64,000 nucleotides of DNA from contig BTRK01000001.1 in assembly GCA_036245805.1 (NCBI GenBank), positions 9,796,001-9,860,000 of the forward strand, read 5' to 3'. The position numbers and the translations under genes are program-made. Origin of the DNA: Pristionchus mayeri (lineage: Eukaryota > Nematoda > Chromadorea > Rhabditida > Neodiplogasteridae). This document shows positions 1 to 11,799 of this stretch, piece by piece. The stretch's first letter is position 1, and every line of letters begins with the position of its first letter. The notes under the pieces are model-generated. The model did not search any database. It saw only the letters and a program-made list of their open reading frames with translations, and was not told the origin of the DNA.

Positions 1-210
1 CAAAGTGAGTGATGCCGGTATCCGGCACATAGCGAGCTCCAAAATGAAGTGTGAACTTTAATATTACAGGGGTCACTCAGGCATGCCTCAGGGTGGCCAA
101 AACCGGTTATAACTCATTTCACGATTTCCCCTTCATTCCCAAGAATTGCAATTCTAGCTCGATTCTCTCGTGAATGGCGTGATATTAAAATATACATTGC
201 TACATATACC
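1..210. repeat. Dispersed repeat R1, partial copy
   Basis: This stretch (GGGGTCACTCAGGCATGCCTC, then GGCCAAAACCGGTTATAACTC and CTCGATTCTCTCGTGAATGGC) is closely similar to segments at 14760-15240, 15310-15810 (inverted) and 56110-56570. It is therefore one copy of a dispersed, non-coding repeat. No protein is supported here. The copy is cut by the window start. Confidence 0.75.
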
Positions 211-365
211 ATAAACTGAAAGGGTTTTTGACTGGCGCTTTAGTTTCTAGCGAGATTTTAACAGTATTGCGCCATCCGGAATACAAGGTCAGCAGAAAAC
301 ATTCCAAAAAATTCCAGCAGAAAAATTTTTACGACCCAAAAATACGTGTTGGTTTGTCAGTCTGT

Positions 366-645
366 GCATACCGTAACCCGAAGTGGCGTTGGAGCAGATG
401 TTGTGTCAGACTCATGATTTCATCCGATGATCGAAGCTAAACGCCGTTACCCTACTCCTACCGTAACCCAAAGCTACCATAACCGCTACCGTAACCCGTG
501 CCCGTGGGTCAGACGCTGTGCCAGATTTATAATTTCGTCGGAGGGTGGAAGGAAAAAATCAATTCTTAACTCCTACAGTGACTGAGACCTACCGTAACCC
601 GTCGCGATGTGTCAGATGCTGGGACAGATTTATAATTTCGGTGGG
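366..645. repeat. Diverged tandem repeat around TACCGTAACCC
   Basis: Three imperfect units share TACCGTAACCC followed by a GTCAGA..CTG..CAGATTTATAATTTCG block, at about 366-428, 490-545 and 587-645. Extra TACCGTAACCC copies lie near 460-490. No coding potential is seen. From 645 to 831 I see only AT-rich sequence leading into an intron acceptor. Confidence 0.55.
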
Positions 646-831
646 CAATCTGTGCAATGCATCGATGGCTAGCGTTGGTTCGGACGCGGCGTGAGAACCA
701 CGATTTTGCCGTATTTTGGTAATTAATCGGGAAATAGTTTCTATTTTTTGGGAACACATGTTATAGTTTGGAGAGGCGTAGTTGCCCACTAGTTCTTTAA
801 AAGTATTCAATGCATCCCTTGGGATTTTCAG

Positions 832-3012
832 GCGATAGCGGAGAAATACGTTGACTCCCCAAAAGATGCAGTGATCACAGTTCCGTCAAACTTTACAAAT
901 GTCCAGAGACAGGTGCTTGTCACCGTGTTATTTCATTGAGAAATGTTCGTAGGCAACGAAAGATGCCGGGAAATTGGCCGGACTTAACGTCCTTTAAATA
1001 ATCAATGAGCCTACTGCAGCTGCTCTGGCTTTCTGTCAAGCGTTCCCTTCGACACAGAAAAGGCTAGTTTCGAAATAACGCGAAAATATAGTTTAGCGTG
1101 CACTGCTTGTAATCTTCACCACGACTCTGAGTATCCCCTTCGTAGTTTTGCGTCTAAATTTTTAACAATTCGATAGTCTAAAGAGCTTCTTCGAGAGTTC
1201 GCAAATAAATAGTCGATTCGTGATGGCGCAATGAAGGCAAGCACGTGCAGGAACCTCCTTGTGTACGACCTTGGGGGCGGCACTTTCGATGTTACCATCG
1301 TGGAATCGGACGGAGTGAACACAAGAGTGCTCTCCACAATGGGAGAGAAACCTTCCTTGGCGGCGTGGACTTCTATGTCGAGATTTACAAAGAGGCGTAC
1401 TCACGATTTTTAGTTGATGGTAAGATTTAGTCTCCGTCAATTCTCAATCGCCTTCATCCTCGGATTTCGAAATATGCGAAAGGAGGGGGGGGGGGGGCGA
1501 TTGCAAATGTGCAAACCGAATTTGAATTGCCAACTCTAGTCTAAATACAAATATTTCAGAAGGTCAAGTGCCAAGAGGTGACTGGTCACTGATGGATGCG
1601 TGCGAGAAGGCGAAGAAGGCGCTTGCAAGGATGCCATCAGCTCGAATCGATTATACAACCAAAACAGGACAACAGTTTGCATAGACATTTTCTCATAATT
1701 TAATCCTGACATTTTGAGTTGGATTTGATATAACGCATACCACATTCGTCGATATTTGCGAAGATCTATTCGACAAAACCATGCGACTTGTCGACAAAGC
1801 AATTAGTGAAGCGAGATTAACAAAGGTAGTAAATATTATGTAGGGTTGGCAGTTCGAGACAAGGTAATTTGTCCGCTACGCTTTACTGTTATCGGATTGC
1901 TAATTTAGGACTGGTAGAGGCCCAGCGGTCTAGCTGTGTTGTCTCGAATTTCCCAACCCTCATCTTTGTTCCTCACATTCAAAAAATTGGCCCACGTTGC
2001 TCGCTACTGTGCTCACTACTAATTCAAAAAAATGAGAAAATGCTAAAGACGATTGTTAAAATTATGTGATTGTGTAGAGTTGAGTAGGTTATTTAATGCG
2101 TTCATAACAATTAAATATTTATAGTTTAGGAAAAATAGTGTTTAGAAAAATCTGGACGAGATTGTACTGGTGGGTGGATCTACGCGTATGCAACACGTGA
2201 GAACACTGTTGTCCGATCACTTCCCGGATAAGAAAATCTACACCGATAAAACAATCGACCCGGACACAGCAATTGCTCAAGGAGCTGCACTGATGGTTGT
2301 TTACGTTTGACGACCGAAATCAGATCATATTTAATTGTATAGGCAGCAAGTCTTTCGGGCGCGATCAGCTCGAAATTCACCGAGAAGCAGCTCGAAGAGA
2401 GGGGAGTGAAGCCGATTAAATTAGTCGACGTGACTCCTCATTCCCTTGGAGTTCGGATGGACGGAGATCTCACGTCGATTGTGATTCCAAAGAACACAAT
2501 GCTTCCTCACTCCACGAACGGAATTTATACCAATGCTGCTGATTTCAAAACTCATATCGAAATAGAGGTGCAGTTTGATCTATACTGCTATGAAACTCTT
2601 TTAATGTGCGTATCAGATCGTCGAAGGAGAAAACATTAAAGCCTCGAGGAATGTGGCGCTAGCTAAGTTCAATATTAACGTTAAACCGAAAAGGAAGAAT
2701 GAAAATTCAATCCAGGTATTTTTACAGCTCGTATGTATATACGATACTACGGATAATCATTCCTAGCTTTCCTTCAGCATTGATAAAAGTGGAATTTTGG
2801 AAGTCACAGCTATTGACACGGATACCAATAAGAAGGCGTCCATTACTGTGCAGAGTGTGAGTATATTTTTGAAAAGAAATATTTAGATGCTGCTTGAAAC
2901 GATCGACAGGATATTGTATCTAGAATACTCATTAACATTGCAGGGCAATCTTGGGGCTGATGAGCGGTCGAAATTGACGAGACAGCTAACCAATATGAAT
3001 ATGGCTGACTAG
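832..3012 (+). pseudogene. Hsp70-like gene, degraded
   Basis: Fragments in Hsp70 order are visible. 832-912 encodes the AVITVPSNFTN segment of the nucleotide-binding domain. From 953 the INEPTAAALAF segment follows, and from 1251 the phosphate-loop motif [10 protein letters not shown]. From 2145 comes IVLVGGSTRM, and 2343-2630 starts the substrate-binding domain (KLVDVTPHSLGV). Exons continue to a TAG at 3010-3012. Damage: a TAA at 995-997 replaces the expected codon before IINEP, the frame shifts near 1345-1352 (the FLGGVDF motif is one frame off), and no N-terminal GIDLGTT exon is found upstream. Exon positions match the intact gene at 3159-6390, so this is a tandem paralogue. Because intron sites are largely kept, decay is probably recent. 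A functional but mis-assembled gene is the alternative. Confidence 0.8.
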
Positions 3013-3158
3013 AAATTTTTTGTATACTTTCTGTAGTTTTTAATAAAAATGTATACCGTTTCGTTTTCGTAATTGATTTGACGGGTTACCGATCCCGCAT
3101 TGATATTTTCATTTGGCAAACCGTGATTCAGGAATGGGCAATTGCATGTTAGTTGAAG

Positions 3159-6100
3159 ATGACTAAAGCGATTGGCATCGACCTCGGAACGACCTTCACC
3201 TGTGTCGCTTACATGAAGGGCCCAGAGGAGGTGGAGGTTGTGTCAAACCTGCATGGTACGACATCTTCTGATTAATTGTGTTCATGAATAGTGCACAGAG
3301 TGGGCCCTGTTGGAATATCGAGATCCCAATGGATTAACGAGGTGCGAATGGAATAACGCAAGATTTCCATTGGGATCTCGCTAATCCTACAAAGTCAGAC
3401 ATATCGGATTACGAGTTTTAGGCAACAAGACGACTCCATCCGTGGTCCATTTTGGACCAGACGAAACCAAAGTTGGCGAGGGCGCTTTGGCAATGAGAGG
3501 AAGGGATCCCAAGAATACCATATTCCGTAAGCAGATGTGTGCTGGCTATTGGGTAAAAAAATTCTTTAAATAATCAGAAGTGAAGAGATTTATGGGTCGA
3601 GATGCTCTAGATCCGGAGATTCAGAAGCGGACTTACCCCTTTGAGGTTCGATTATTATTTTTTGTCTACAGCTTAATGTGTTATTTTTTAGATCGTCGTT
3701 GCGAAGAAAGGGCATGCTAACATTCGCGTTTCACCTAGTGGAGAAGGAAAAACGAACGAAACTAAAATATACTGTCCTGAGCAAGTTTCCGCAGACATCA
3801 TTCGGTATGCAAAGGTAAGAATGCAAGAAGGACCTCTTCCATTCACCGTTCTGCAATCACCTTTCGTAAATAATCGTTATTTGTGTAAATTCAAGATGAT
3901 TGCTGAGGAAAGCATCGGAGAAAAAGTGGAAGCAGCTGTTATTACAGTTCCGGCCAATTTCACGAACGCTCAGAGACAGGTTTTACTTGATTCTAAAATT
4001 GTATTCAAGCTGATTTGCTATCTACAGGCTACTAAAGATGCAGGAGAAATCGCAGGGTTGACTGTTCTCAGAATAGTTAATGAACCGGCTGCTGCTGCTC
4101 TTGCGTATGGATTCGAGAGAAAGACGAGTACTGAATCAAGGTATTCGAATCGGGGGGGGGGGTGTACCATTTTATGGAAAAGAGGTAATTTTTCTCCAGA
4201 GGGTTGAAAAGTGTTCCAAATTCGTCATCAAGCTCAAACACAATGAGTTCTGAAACAATACAACCCCGCTCGAATCATTCCTTGCTGATATCGATAACTT
4301 AAATTCTAGGGTCATCCTTGTCTACGATCTGGGAGGAGGAACATTTGATGTTTCGATTGTTGTAATGAAAGGAACTGAGGCAGAAGTCAAATCAACACAA
4401 GGCCTCACTTTTCTTGGCGGAGAAGATTTCGATTACCGCATTTATGAGGAAGCTGTGTCGGAGTTCAAGAAAAGAGGCTTGTTAGGTATGTTTTTATCAA
4501 ACACAATTCCATATTCGCAGGAGTTTCGATTCCGAAGGAGAACGAGTTCTCACTTCATCAGAGTTGTGAACAGGCGAAGAGAACACTATCGACTTGCGAT
4601 ACAGCCGAAATAGCCACGTTCGATGAACAGGGAGGAAAGTGAGCGCACGCTTTCACACACTGCCTACGAAAAGCTTCAGACAGACTTTCATCATCTCACG
4701 CGAGACTTTCGACGAACTTTGCCAGGACCTTTTCGAGAAAACCATCGAATGCGTGAAATATGCTATAAAAGCATCCGGATATGAAATGGTTAGTCAAATT
4801 AGCCTTATACGTAATAACTAGAGAGTCTTCACATTTGCAATCAAATGTACTTCAGAAAGCGATCGATGAGGTAGTTCTGGTCGGGGGCTCATCCAGAATT
4901 CCCCGGGTACAAACTCTTCTCAAAGATATCTTCACCGATCAGCGTCTGATGTTCGACATTCCTCCCGATCACGCAATCGCCCAGGGGGCTGCCATGCTGG
5001 TATGTATTTACAAGATGTTTGCCCAATCATATGTGCTTATTAGCGTTTCAATTTTAATGCAATTTTGGGTGATTTTCGGATGAGTTTCAGGGGCTCTAGA
5101 TAGCCGAAAAAGGCATATTTTATGCAGCGCACCTGAGACATACCCGAATATGAGCCTACATGAGCTGAAAATTGAAACCCTTTTGTTTATCTTATCTATC
5201 CCAGCACACTAGTAACACATTTCTACGAATTATCGACAGAAATGGTAAAAATGTTGTTACGAGATTCTCAGGCGGCATCTCTAGAGGACAAACCACAGCC
5301 AAAACTACGGGGAGCTCCTGCGACTCCTATTGTTCACCCTTTCATTGACGACAAGATTCCTACTTCTCCAAAAATTCACGAGGAGGCCGTTAATCCTAAA
5401 GTGAAAGAAGATGTCCTTCCGAAGATCCACATACCAGCACCTGCTGCTCCGAAATCCATAGAAGGAGGAGCTGTGAAATTAGTGGATGTGACTCCATTCT
5501 CACTTGGAATTAAAGTACCCTACGATAATTTGCAAGTGATAATCAATAGAAATTCTCGTTACCCAACAACGAGAACGGTATTGTTCTCAAACGCTGAGGC
5601 TAATGTGAGCTCGCTGCGCTTCGAGGCAAGTGAGAATTAATGCTGAATACTGAAGAAAAAGTTTAGATATACGAAGGTGAGATGGCCATTGCATCTCAAA
5701 ATAATTTACTGGGAAATCTGGAGATTGCTTGTCCTCCAAAATCAATAGGAGAAAACGAGATGGAGGTTCATAGTTTCGACTATTTGTTTAAATATTTCCG
5801 GATTATCTAAAACAGACAACCTTCTCCATTGATGCTGATGGGCTTTTGCATCTTCATGTCAAGGATCTCGAGACTGGCAAAGAGGCACAGATTAAAGTGG
5901 AAAGCGTGCGTATTTAATGCACAAATAACTTTTTAACATTGCATGATCATTTTAAGGGAAAACTTTCGGCGCTTGAGCGCAACCGAATGACCATAGAAGC
6001 TGAGAATCGAGAAGAGCACGAGAAAATACAAAAAGCGAAGAAGCTTGCTCGAACAGCTTTTTGTACGTTCATTTCATGTTATATCAGCTTCACTTGACTT

Positions 6101-6390
6101 GCAATTTCACCTATAACAGCTGACTCTTTGATGCGTGTGAAGACTTCCATTCAACGAGCTGAATCCGAGCAGAAGCAGAGAATAATCGAAATTATGACGA
6201 GAGAAGAAAATTGGATTCGATCTTGCGTTCGTTTTATTTATTTTTATGTTTTCGTATATCGAGAAAATGTTTTGGAATTTGAATTTACTTAAAAATAGCG
6301 GTTTTCATTTCTCAGGATCCGTCGGACGAGGAGCTTCATACTCGTGCAAAAGCTATCCGAGAGGAACTTGCTAAACTAAAATCACAATAA
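3159..6390 (+). CDS. Divergent Hsp70-family chaperone, 16 exons
   Basis: ATP-dependent chaperone of the Hsp70 family, predicted cytosolic because no signal peptide or KDEL is seen. Exons: 3159-3255, 3422-3526, 3578-3645, 3692-3814, 3896-3979, 4028-4140, 4310-4485, 4521-4638, 4680-4788, 4856-4999, 5272-5625, 5667-5765, 5816-5905, 5957-6062, 6120-6226, 6316-6390. They sum to 1968 nt, 655 residues, with all phases agreeing. Motifs seen: [13 protein letters not shown] at the N terminus, [52 protein letters not shown], and the linker plus substrate-domain start [13 protein letters not shown]. Oddities: a proline- and lysine-rich insert of about 60 residues just before the interdomain linker (within 5272-5470), a C terminus ending KSQ without EEVD, and a likely GC-AG intron at 5626-5666. 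The exact junction at 5271/5272 is inferred from reading frame. Confidence 0.9.
3318..3388. other. Hairpin inside intron 1 of the Hsp70-like gene
   Basis: The intron contains CGAGATCCCAATGGA and, about 40 bases on, its reverse complement TCCATTGGGATCTCG. This is a perfect 15-bp stem. It may be a small MITE remnant or a structured intron segment. Confidence 0.6.
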
Positions 6391-6429
6391 GAACATCAAT
6401 CAAACAGTTCTTACATGCACACTTGATTG

Positions 6430-6435
6430 AATAAA
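6430..6435 (+). terminator. Polyadenylation signal AATAAA
   Basis: A canonical AATAAA sits 40 bases after the TAA of the Hsp70-like gene, a spacing usual for nematode 3' ends. Confidence 0.7.
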
Positions 6436-6550
6436 TACTTCTCAGTTGCGATTGTTTTATTATGTGACAACTGTTATGTCAGTTGAGATACCTTACCATC
6501 TATGTTTCATTTCCATGTGTTCCTTGCCTTCAAACTAGCAGTTCATTCAG

Positions 6551-6836
6551 ATGCTCTCACGAGTGGCAGAATGCACTGCGCGCACGCCAACGGACATCCG
6601 AATCTACGCCGAGAAAGCAGCATTCGAAGGACAGGTTCGGTTTCTGACAATCGCCAGTAGCATCTAATCACCTCACCAATATCCTCACCTTCACCTCACC
6701 TTTAACCACGCCTCTACTCATCAACAGCCTAAGCCTAAGTAGTCCGAGGTTCCATCTGAACGTCACATCGCAGCCACTTCGATCGATGATCAATGGGCTG
6801 CAGGCACGGACAAAGTACAAACTCTCTGAGATTACG
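6551..6836 (+). CDS. Unrecognised gene, possible first exons
   Basis: Two exon-like islands. 6551-6634 begins with ATG directly after ATTCAG and reads MLSRVAECTARTPTDIR..., ending in a GT donor after GGACAG. 6774-6836 follows ATCGCAG and reads PLRSMINGLQARTKYKL.., ending ACG|GT. Both lengths are multiples of three and join in frame with each other and with the exon at 10280, which begins AAA ACG TTC. The gene therefore probably continues past the transposons at 6.9-10.0 kb. I do not recognise the family. The ATG could be internal if an exon was missed upstream. Confidence 0.45.
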
Positions 6837-6901
6837 GTACATTTTCAAACTGTAAAGCTCGCACTACTTTCGCGCAATGAGGGTTAGAGTTGTGCAAACT
6901 A

Positions 6902-9168
6902 CAGGGTGGCACAAAAGTATTGACCCACATGTAACAGAATATCTTTCGAACATTTAAGAGTTGTGGTCTCTGCTCATGCATGACTATTCCTCCATACAAC
7001 ACCTACAATCCCCATGTCTCGTGTCCAAATCAATTGATAGGATGCTGGAGCATTGTCAATGCAAATCAGTTGTGTGTCACCTTGACTCGCAACTGATTTT
7101 CGCGAAAAAAATCGTTGTAAGAGAAGACCAGATAAGCAAGTTCCGGTTAATCAAGTTGTTCATAGAGAGGAACCATTCCACTTTCAGGAACTTTTAAGGA
7201 AATGGTTAAATGCATTCTAGATGCAGAGAAATATATATTTTGCGATACCATACTTTTGGCGGCATAAAATGCACATTTATGGAGTTTACATTCAACATAT
7301 CGATATCATGCTAAAAACTTATGTGTCTTTTAACAGTGTCGAAGTATGAATTTTAGAAGCATATTAGGTTGATTTCGGACCCCAACTTTGAGTTCGCATA
7401 ATTTGTTTTGCTCAAATGGCCACTTGTCATCCTGATGTCGATATATAGGGACATGTTCGACCTTTAGCATTATATCGTTGAACTAGAGTGATCATCTCTA
7501 CTATTCGAGAAATCAAGGTCTGCGTAACATTGAATATTTCAGAAAAATTAAGTTTTTATTTAAAGTTGTTGTGCAGCGCAGAGAAATTTTTAGATGGAGG
7601 TTCACAATGTTTATTAAAAAGCACTAGACGTTTACTACCTAGTACCAAAAAGAGAGACCTGCTGAATTCGTTAGAGGGTTCGTACAGGTCGACGAATCAC
7701 GGAGGCTTAGAAAAATCATAGTTCTTTCGAACAAATCACCTGTTTCAAGGATTGACGAGACGGACACCTACCTATGGGCGCTATCATAACTACTTTAAGG
7801 GTTCTCTATTACATAAATATTTAAGAGCCCACTTGGCTTTCTCATCTAAAAAAGTGATATTTGTTTATCAATTATTTTTCGATTGAGATGACAGAAAACC
7901 TAAAAAAAATAGCGACATTCGTAATTAGTGAGGGATAGGGTAAGGGTTGTTCATTAATTTGAGCACAAAATTACCGATTCTCAACCCACAGGTCTAGCAC
8001 AAAAATGCCAAAAGTGTGTATTTCGATGTTCAAAATTGGACACCTAAACTACGAAGAACCCTGTTCGTGAATGGGGAGGCACATTCTCTCCCTAAGATAA
8101 TTGTGACTAGTATTGGATATGTAGTTCACATTTATGAATAATTGAAATATCAAGGGCCGTCGGGATAGATAAAATACTTTTCGTGACCAGCGTCATGAAC
8201 CCCCAAACTCGGATTACGGGCTTGTCTCTAAAAGGCCATTCGAGGCTGATCAGTATCAACATTAACAGTGTGACATATGTCCATCATACTTTACTACTGT
8301 GGCAAAGATAGGATCATATCTCTGTTCTAAATGAAATGATGATCGTTCAAAAAGTCAGGGTGTTGGTCGCTCACATGAAGTTTGGGACATGACTGTATTC
8401 GTTTGCTTGGTCGGACAGATTCATGATAGTGTGCGCTGAAGAGAGTATAGACGCCCCTATCTTCCACTAAAAGACCTAAGTTGATTGGACAACAACGAAC
8501 GAAGGGAGGTGTCAGAATGCACAATGGTCAAAATCGGTCAAAACTTTATGATCAACCTGATAAAAATGGATGAAAACGGCGATTGCATAGTTGAAACGCG
8601 CATCAAAATATTTCACCAAAAGTGTCAGGCAGAAAAATTTGGTCAAATATTCAGATGTGTGATTGGCATCCAGCTAGGTATGGAGTGCATATTTGTGAGC
8701 CTTAAAGGTTGAGCATAATGATCACACATGAAATGATTGGGTAGCATTTGAATTCGAAGGATATATTTTATTTAATCTGAAACGTTTCGTTGGGTGCCGT
8801 TCATATTCAACCCGTACTTCGTCCGTTTCGGAAGTTTCGGAAGCTATTTGAATTAAATGAATGACATATTTTACATCACTGAGGGTAGCTCTTATACCAA
8901 CAAAATTGGATAACTATTACATCATTGGTCTTCGTGCAACGCGGCGAAGAAGAATCAAATTCAATTTCCTGTGAAATCTCACTAAAGTTACAGATCATAT
9001 TTTTCAGAATTTGAAACTCGTATATTGTTTCGAATAGATATTTGAATATTGGCAAATATATTGTTAATTAGCTTAGCTGTCATATGCTAAAATACGTAAC
9101 TGAAAAGTGTTACCCGTTAGAAATGAGATCTAATCAAAGTTGGGTCAATACTTGTGTGCCACCCTGCA
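6902..9168. mobile_element. Tc1/mariner-like TIR element, non-autonomous or decayed
   Basis: The left end CAGGGTGGCACAAAAGTATT (preceded by TA) is matched by its near-perfect inverse at the right end (AATACTTGTGTGCCACCCTG), continuing through GACCCA, about 26 bp in all. The 2.27-kb interior holds only short frames (for example 7488-7721 and 8485-8712) with no recognisable DDE transposase motifs. It is therefore either non-autonomous or heavily decayed. The element lies between exons of the unrecognised + strand gene and abuts the foldback at 9168-10030. A TA duplication is not clear on the right side. Confidence 0.7.
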
Positions 9169-10030
9169 CAGCGTGTCAGTGAGATCGAGTTCCTTTGTTC
9201 GTCGCGGCGCTCGAGCAATTTTATTTCGAGCCACCTGCTGAAGTGGAGCGGCGAGACGAAGAGAAATAGGATTTATAATAATGGTGAAACACATAGCATA
9301 TCTTTGTAGAACTTCGCAAATATGTAAATTTAAAAATATAAATCTCTTATGCTATGAGCAATGATGCACGTCTACCGTTCTCAACCAGTTAACATATTTT
9401 TTTTGATTTTTTTTGACTGTATTTTGCGAAATCCTATAAATTCACCCACTAAAATTCGAACTCCTCAGAGGGGAATAATGGGAGACCCCACTTCTGGGGC
9501 ATTTTCTGAATCCTCATGAGCAGCTCTACAATTACAACCGACGGATTTTTGATATTTTTTTAGTATTCGAGTAATCATGAAAAATTTACTTTTTGTTACA
9601 CGTTTATAGCAGTCATTCGAATACGAAATAAAATATCAAAAATCCGTCGTTTGAAATTGTAGAGCTGTTCATGAGGATTCAGAAAATGCCCCAGAAGTGG
9701 TGTCTCCCATTATTTCCCTCTGAGGAGTTCGAATTTTGGTGTGTAAATTTATAGGATTTCGCAAAATACAGTCAAAAAAAATTCAAAAATATGCTAACTG
9801 GTTGAGAACGGTAGACGTGCTTCTTTACTCATATAATAAGATATTTATGTATCTAGATTTGCATATTTGTATAGTTCACCAAAGTTATGTTATGTGTTTC
9901 ACCGTTATTATAAAGCCTATTTTCCGTCGTCTCGCGGCTCCACTCCAGCAGGTGGCTCGAAATGAGATTGCTCGAGCGCCGCGACGAACAAAGGCACTCG
10001 ATCTCTCTGACACACTGTGCCCTGTATAAC
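9168..10030. mobile_element. Foldback element FB-D
   Basis: Two arms of about 400 bp are inverted around position 9593. For example GCACGTCTACCG (9365) pairs with CGGTAGACGTGC (9809), and the segment around CATTTTCTGAATCCTCATGA pairs with TCATGAGGATTCAGAAAATG. The outer ends share GTGTCAG.GAGATCGAG. There is no intact protein-coding frame; ORFs seen in it are arm sequence. Confidence 0.8.
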
Positions 10031-10279
10031 GATAACGATATTGTTTTCCGAAATTTCCCTCTCATTTCTGACGTCACGATATATCGGAATCGGTCTCCCA
10101 TTGTTCCAATGGAAAATTTTGCGTTGTGTTTCAATAATCATTAAAAAGTTTTCTGATATTATCGACTATTGAGTGAGAATTCCAATATTATCGCATAGCT
10201 AACGACTCCATTCCGATATATCGGTTATTGTTTGCACATCCCTAATCAGGGTGAATAAATATTATTGCTTCGCTCTCAG

Positions 10280-11205
10280 AAAACGTTCGCCGAAAGATGC
10301 TACGAGGAACGACTCTTTTTCTACTTCTGCGAAGCAGTGCGAGTCTGCATTGAGGATTTGGATGAGTACAGAGCACTTGAGTTGCTCAGTCAAGCAAAAG
10401 ATGCCGAAAAGCGAACCCTCCGAAGTGACTGGGAGCCGCTATTCATAGAGTCCACTGATACACTCCGAGCTAAGAAGTAAATATACGCTTTGTATGATGA
10501 ATGAAATTGCCCATGTTTTAGCCTCGACGCCTCCAGTATCCGTCTCTCGAAGCTCAGTGATCTCTGGAAGAAGGTGAGCGTGAACAACTTCTCAAATTGG
10601 TCATTGGCATTTGTAGCGCACTTTCGCTCCATTGTTGCTCTCACTCGTGCACGAAATGGCAGCATTTATGGTGAAATTGGCTGACAGCAAAGCAGATAAT
10701 TGCGCAGCAAGAATTGCAAAGATGATCCAACTCCCGAATGATGTTCAATTCATTGCCAAAGGTTCGATTGCCAAGTATCTTGCAACAATACTTTTACGAT
10801 CGTGCACAAGCAATCCAGAAACAACACGTTTTAATAATGAAAATTTAAAGGACAAGTATATCGCGAAGAAGATCCAGTGGGTGAAGTTATTCCCACTGAA
10901 GAGAAGCGTATCGTCCTCATGGAAGACCCTGTGACTGCTGTGAAGTACTTGAAAGATTTCGTAATTTCCTTCGAAAATGTAAGTACGATTATGGAACGTA
11001 TTAAAAAGAATTCCCTACTTTCGTACTCGAAGGACCCTCTCCTACAATATTGTTGCAACTGCTTTTTGAGTCTTGTCGACTTTCAATGAAGCAAGCATAT
11101 ATCATATTGTGTGAGCACAAAATAAATTTAGCGCCATCACGGAAATCTTCGCATCGTATTCAAAAAGAAGGAGGAATCGATGATATTGAAGATGATCGGT
11201 ACTAG
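10280..11205 (+). CDS. Unrecognised gene, central exon block
   Basis: Successive exons with consistent phases: 10280-10476 (KTFAERCYEERLFFYFCEAV..., rich in Glu, Leu and Ala, probably helical), 10522-10573 (NLDASSIRLSKLSDLWKK), 10617 to about 10760 (RTFAPLLLSLVHEMAAFMV...), then an exon ending at about 10980 (EEKRIVLMEDPVTAVKYLKD..) with donor AAT|GTAAGT, and a possible exon near 11132-11200. The splice junctions between 10760 and 10855 are unclear. The composition suggests an alpha-helical intracellular protein, but I recognise no named domain. It is probably the same transcript as the exons at 6551, 13059 and 16377. Confidence 0.55.
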
Positions 11206-11209
11206 TGAT

Positions 11210-11797
11210 CCGCAACACCCACAAGCGTGCCAAGTTTGGTGAGCGAGTATATCAGTTCTTATAGAAATGGTTGAAGTAGTCAATATTCTGTTATAATTTT
11301 ACCAAATTCCTAGCATTATGAATGGAGAGGTGCACTGATGACATGGGCTAATTTTTTATGAAAACGCCTTTTTTGAGATCAACGTTGAATGAGATTAGTG
11401 CACAATTACCATAATGAAATATTGGAATTGGAAATATGTAAACGAAAACTGATAGATCGAATCTTCTGGAACGCGTTTCCGAAATTTCCGTTTCATCAAT
11501 TGACGAACATATTAGATATGAATGATAGTTGTGTGCGATTGAAAAGCGAGGGCAAACTGATATAAAGAATTGGAAAAAATATCAAGAGATGGGAAACAGT
11601 TGATTGTTTTCTGTTTTTTTTCCGAAAGAGTGATTTCCGATTAATTTTGCTGCAATGTCGCTTTATAAAAAAAATACTTTTCACTAGTGTAATTTCCAAA
11701 AATGGGGCTAATATTATTTGAATTAGTGAAACAAAATATCAGCTCTTGATGAAATGTCGATTATTTCACTATTTTTTTTCTCGGAAAAAGACGAAAA
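11210..11797. other. Intron or intergenic DNA, nothing recognised
   Basis: AT-rich sequence between the exon block ending near 11200 and the mariner insertion. No supported coding or RNA feature. It is probably intronic, because the exon resumes at 13059 just after the mariner. Confidence 0.4.
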
Positions 11798-11799
11798 TA

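Noticed and set aside
366..645. CRISPR-like regular repeats
   Set aside because: Units are diverged, irregularly spaced, few, and in a eukaryotic context.
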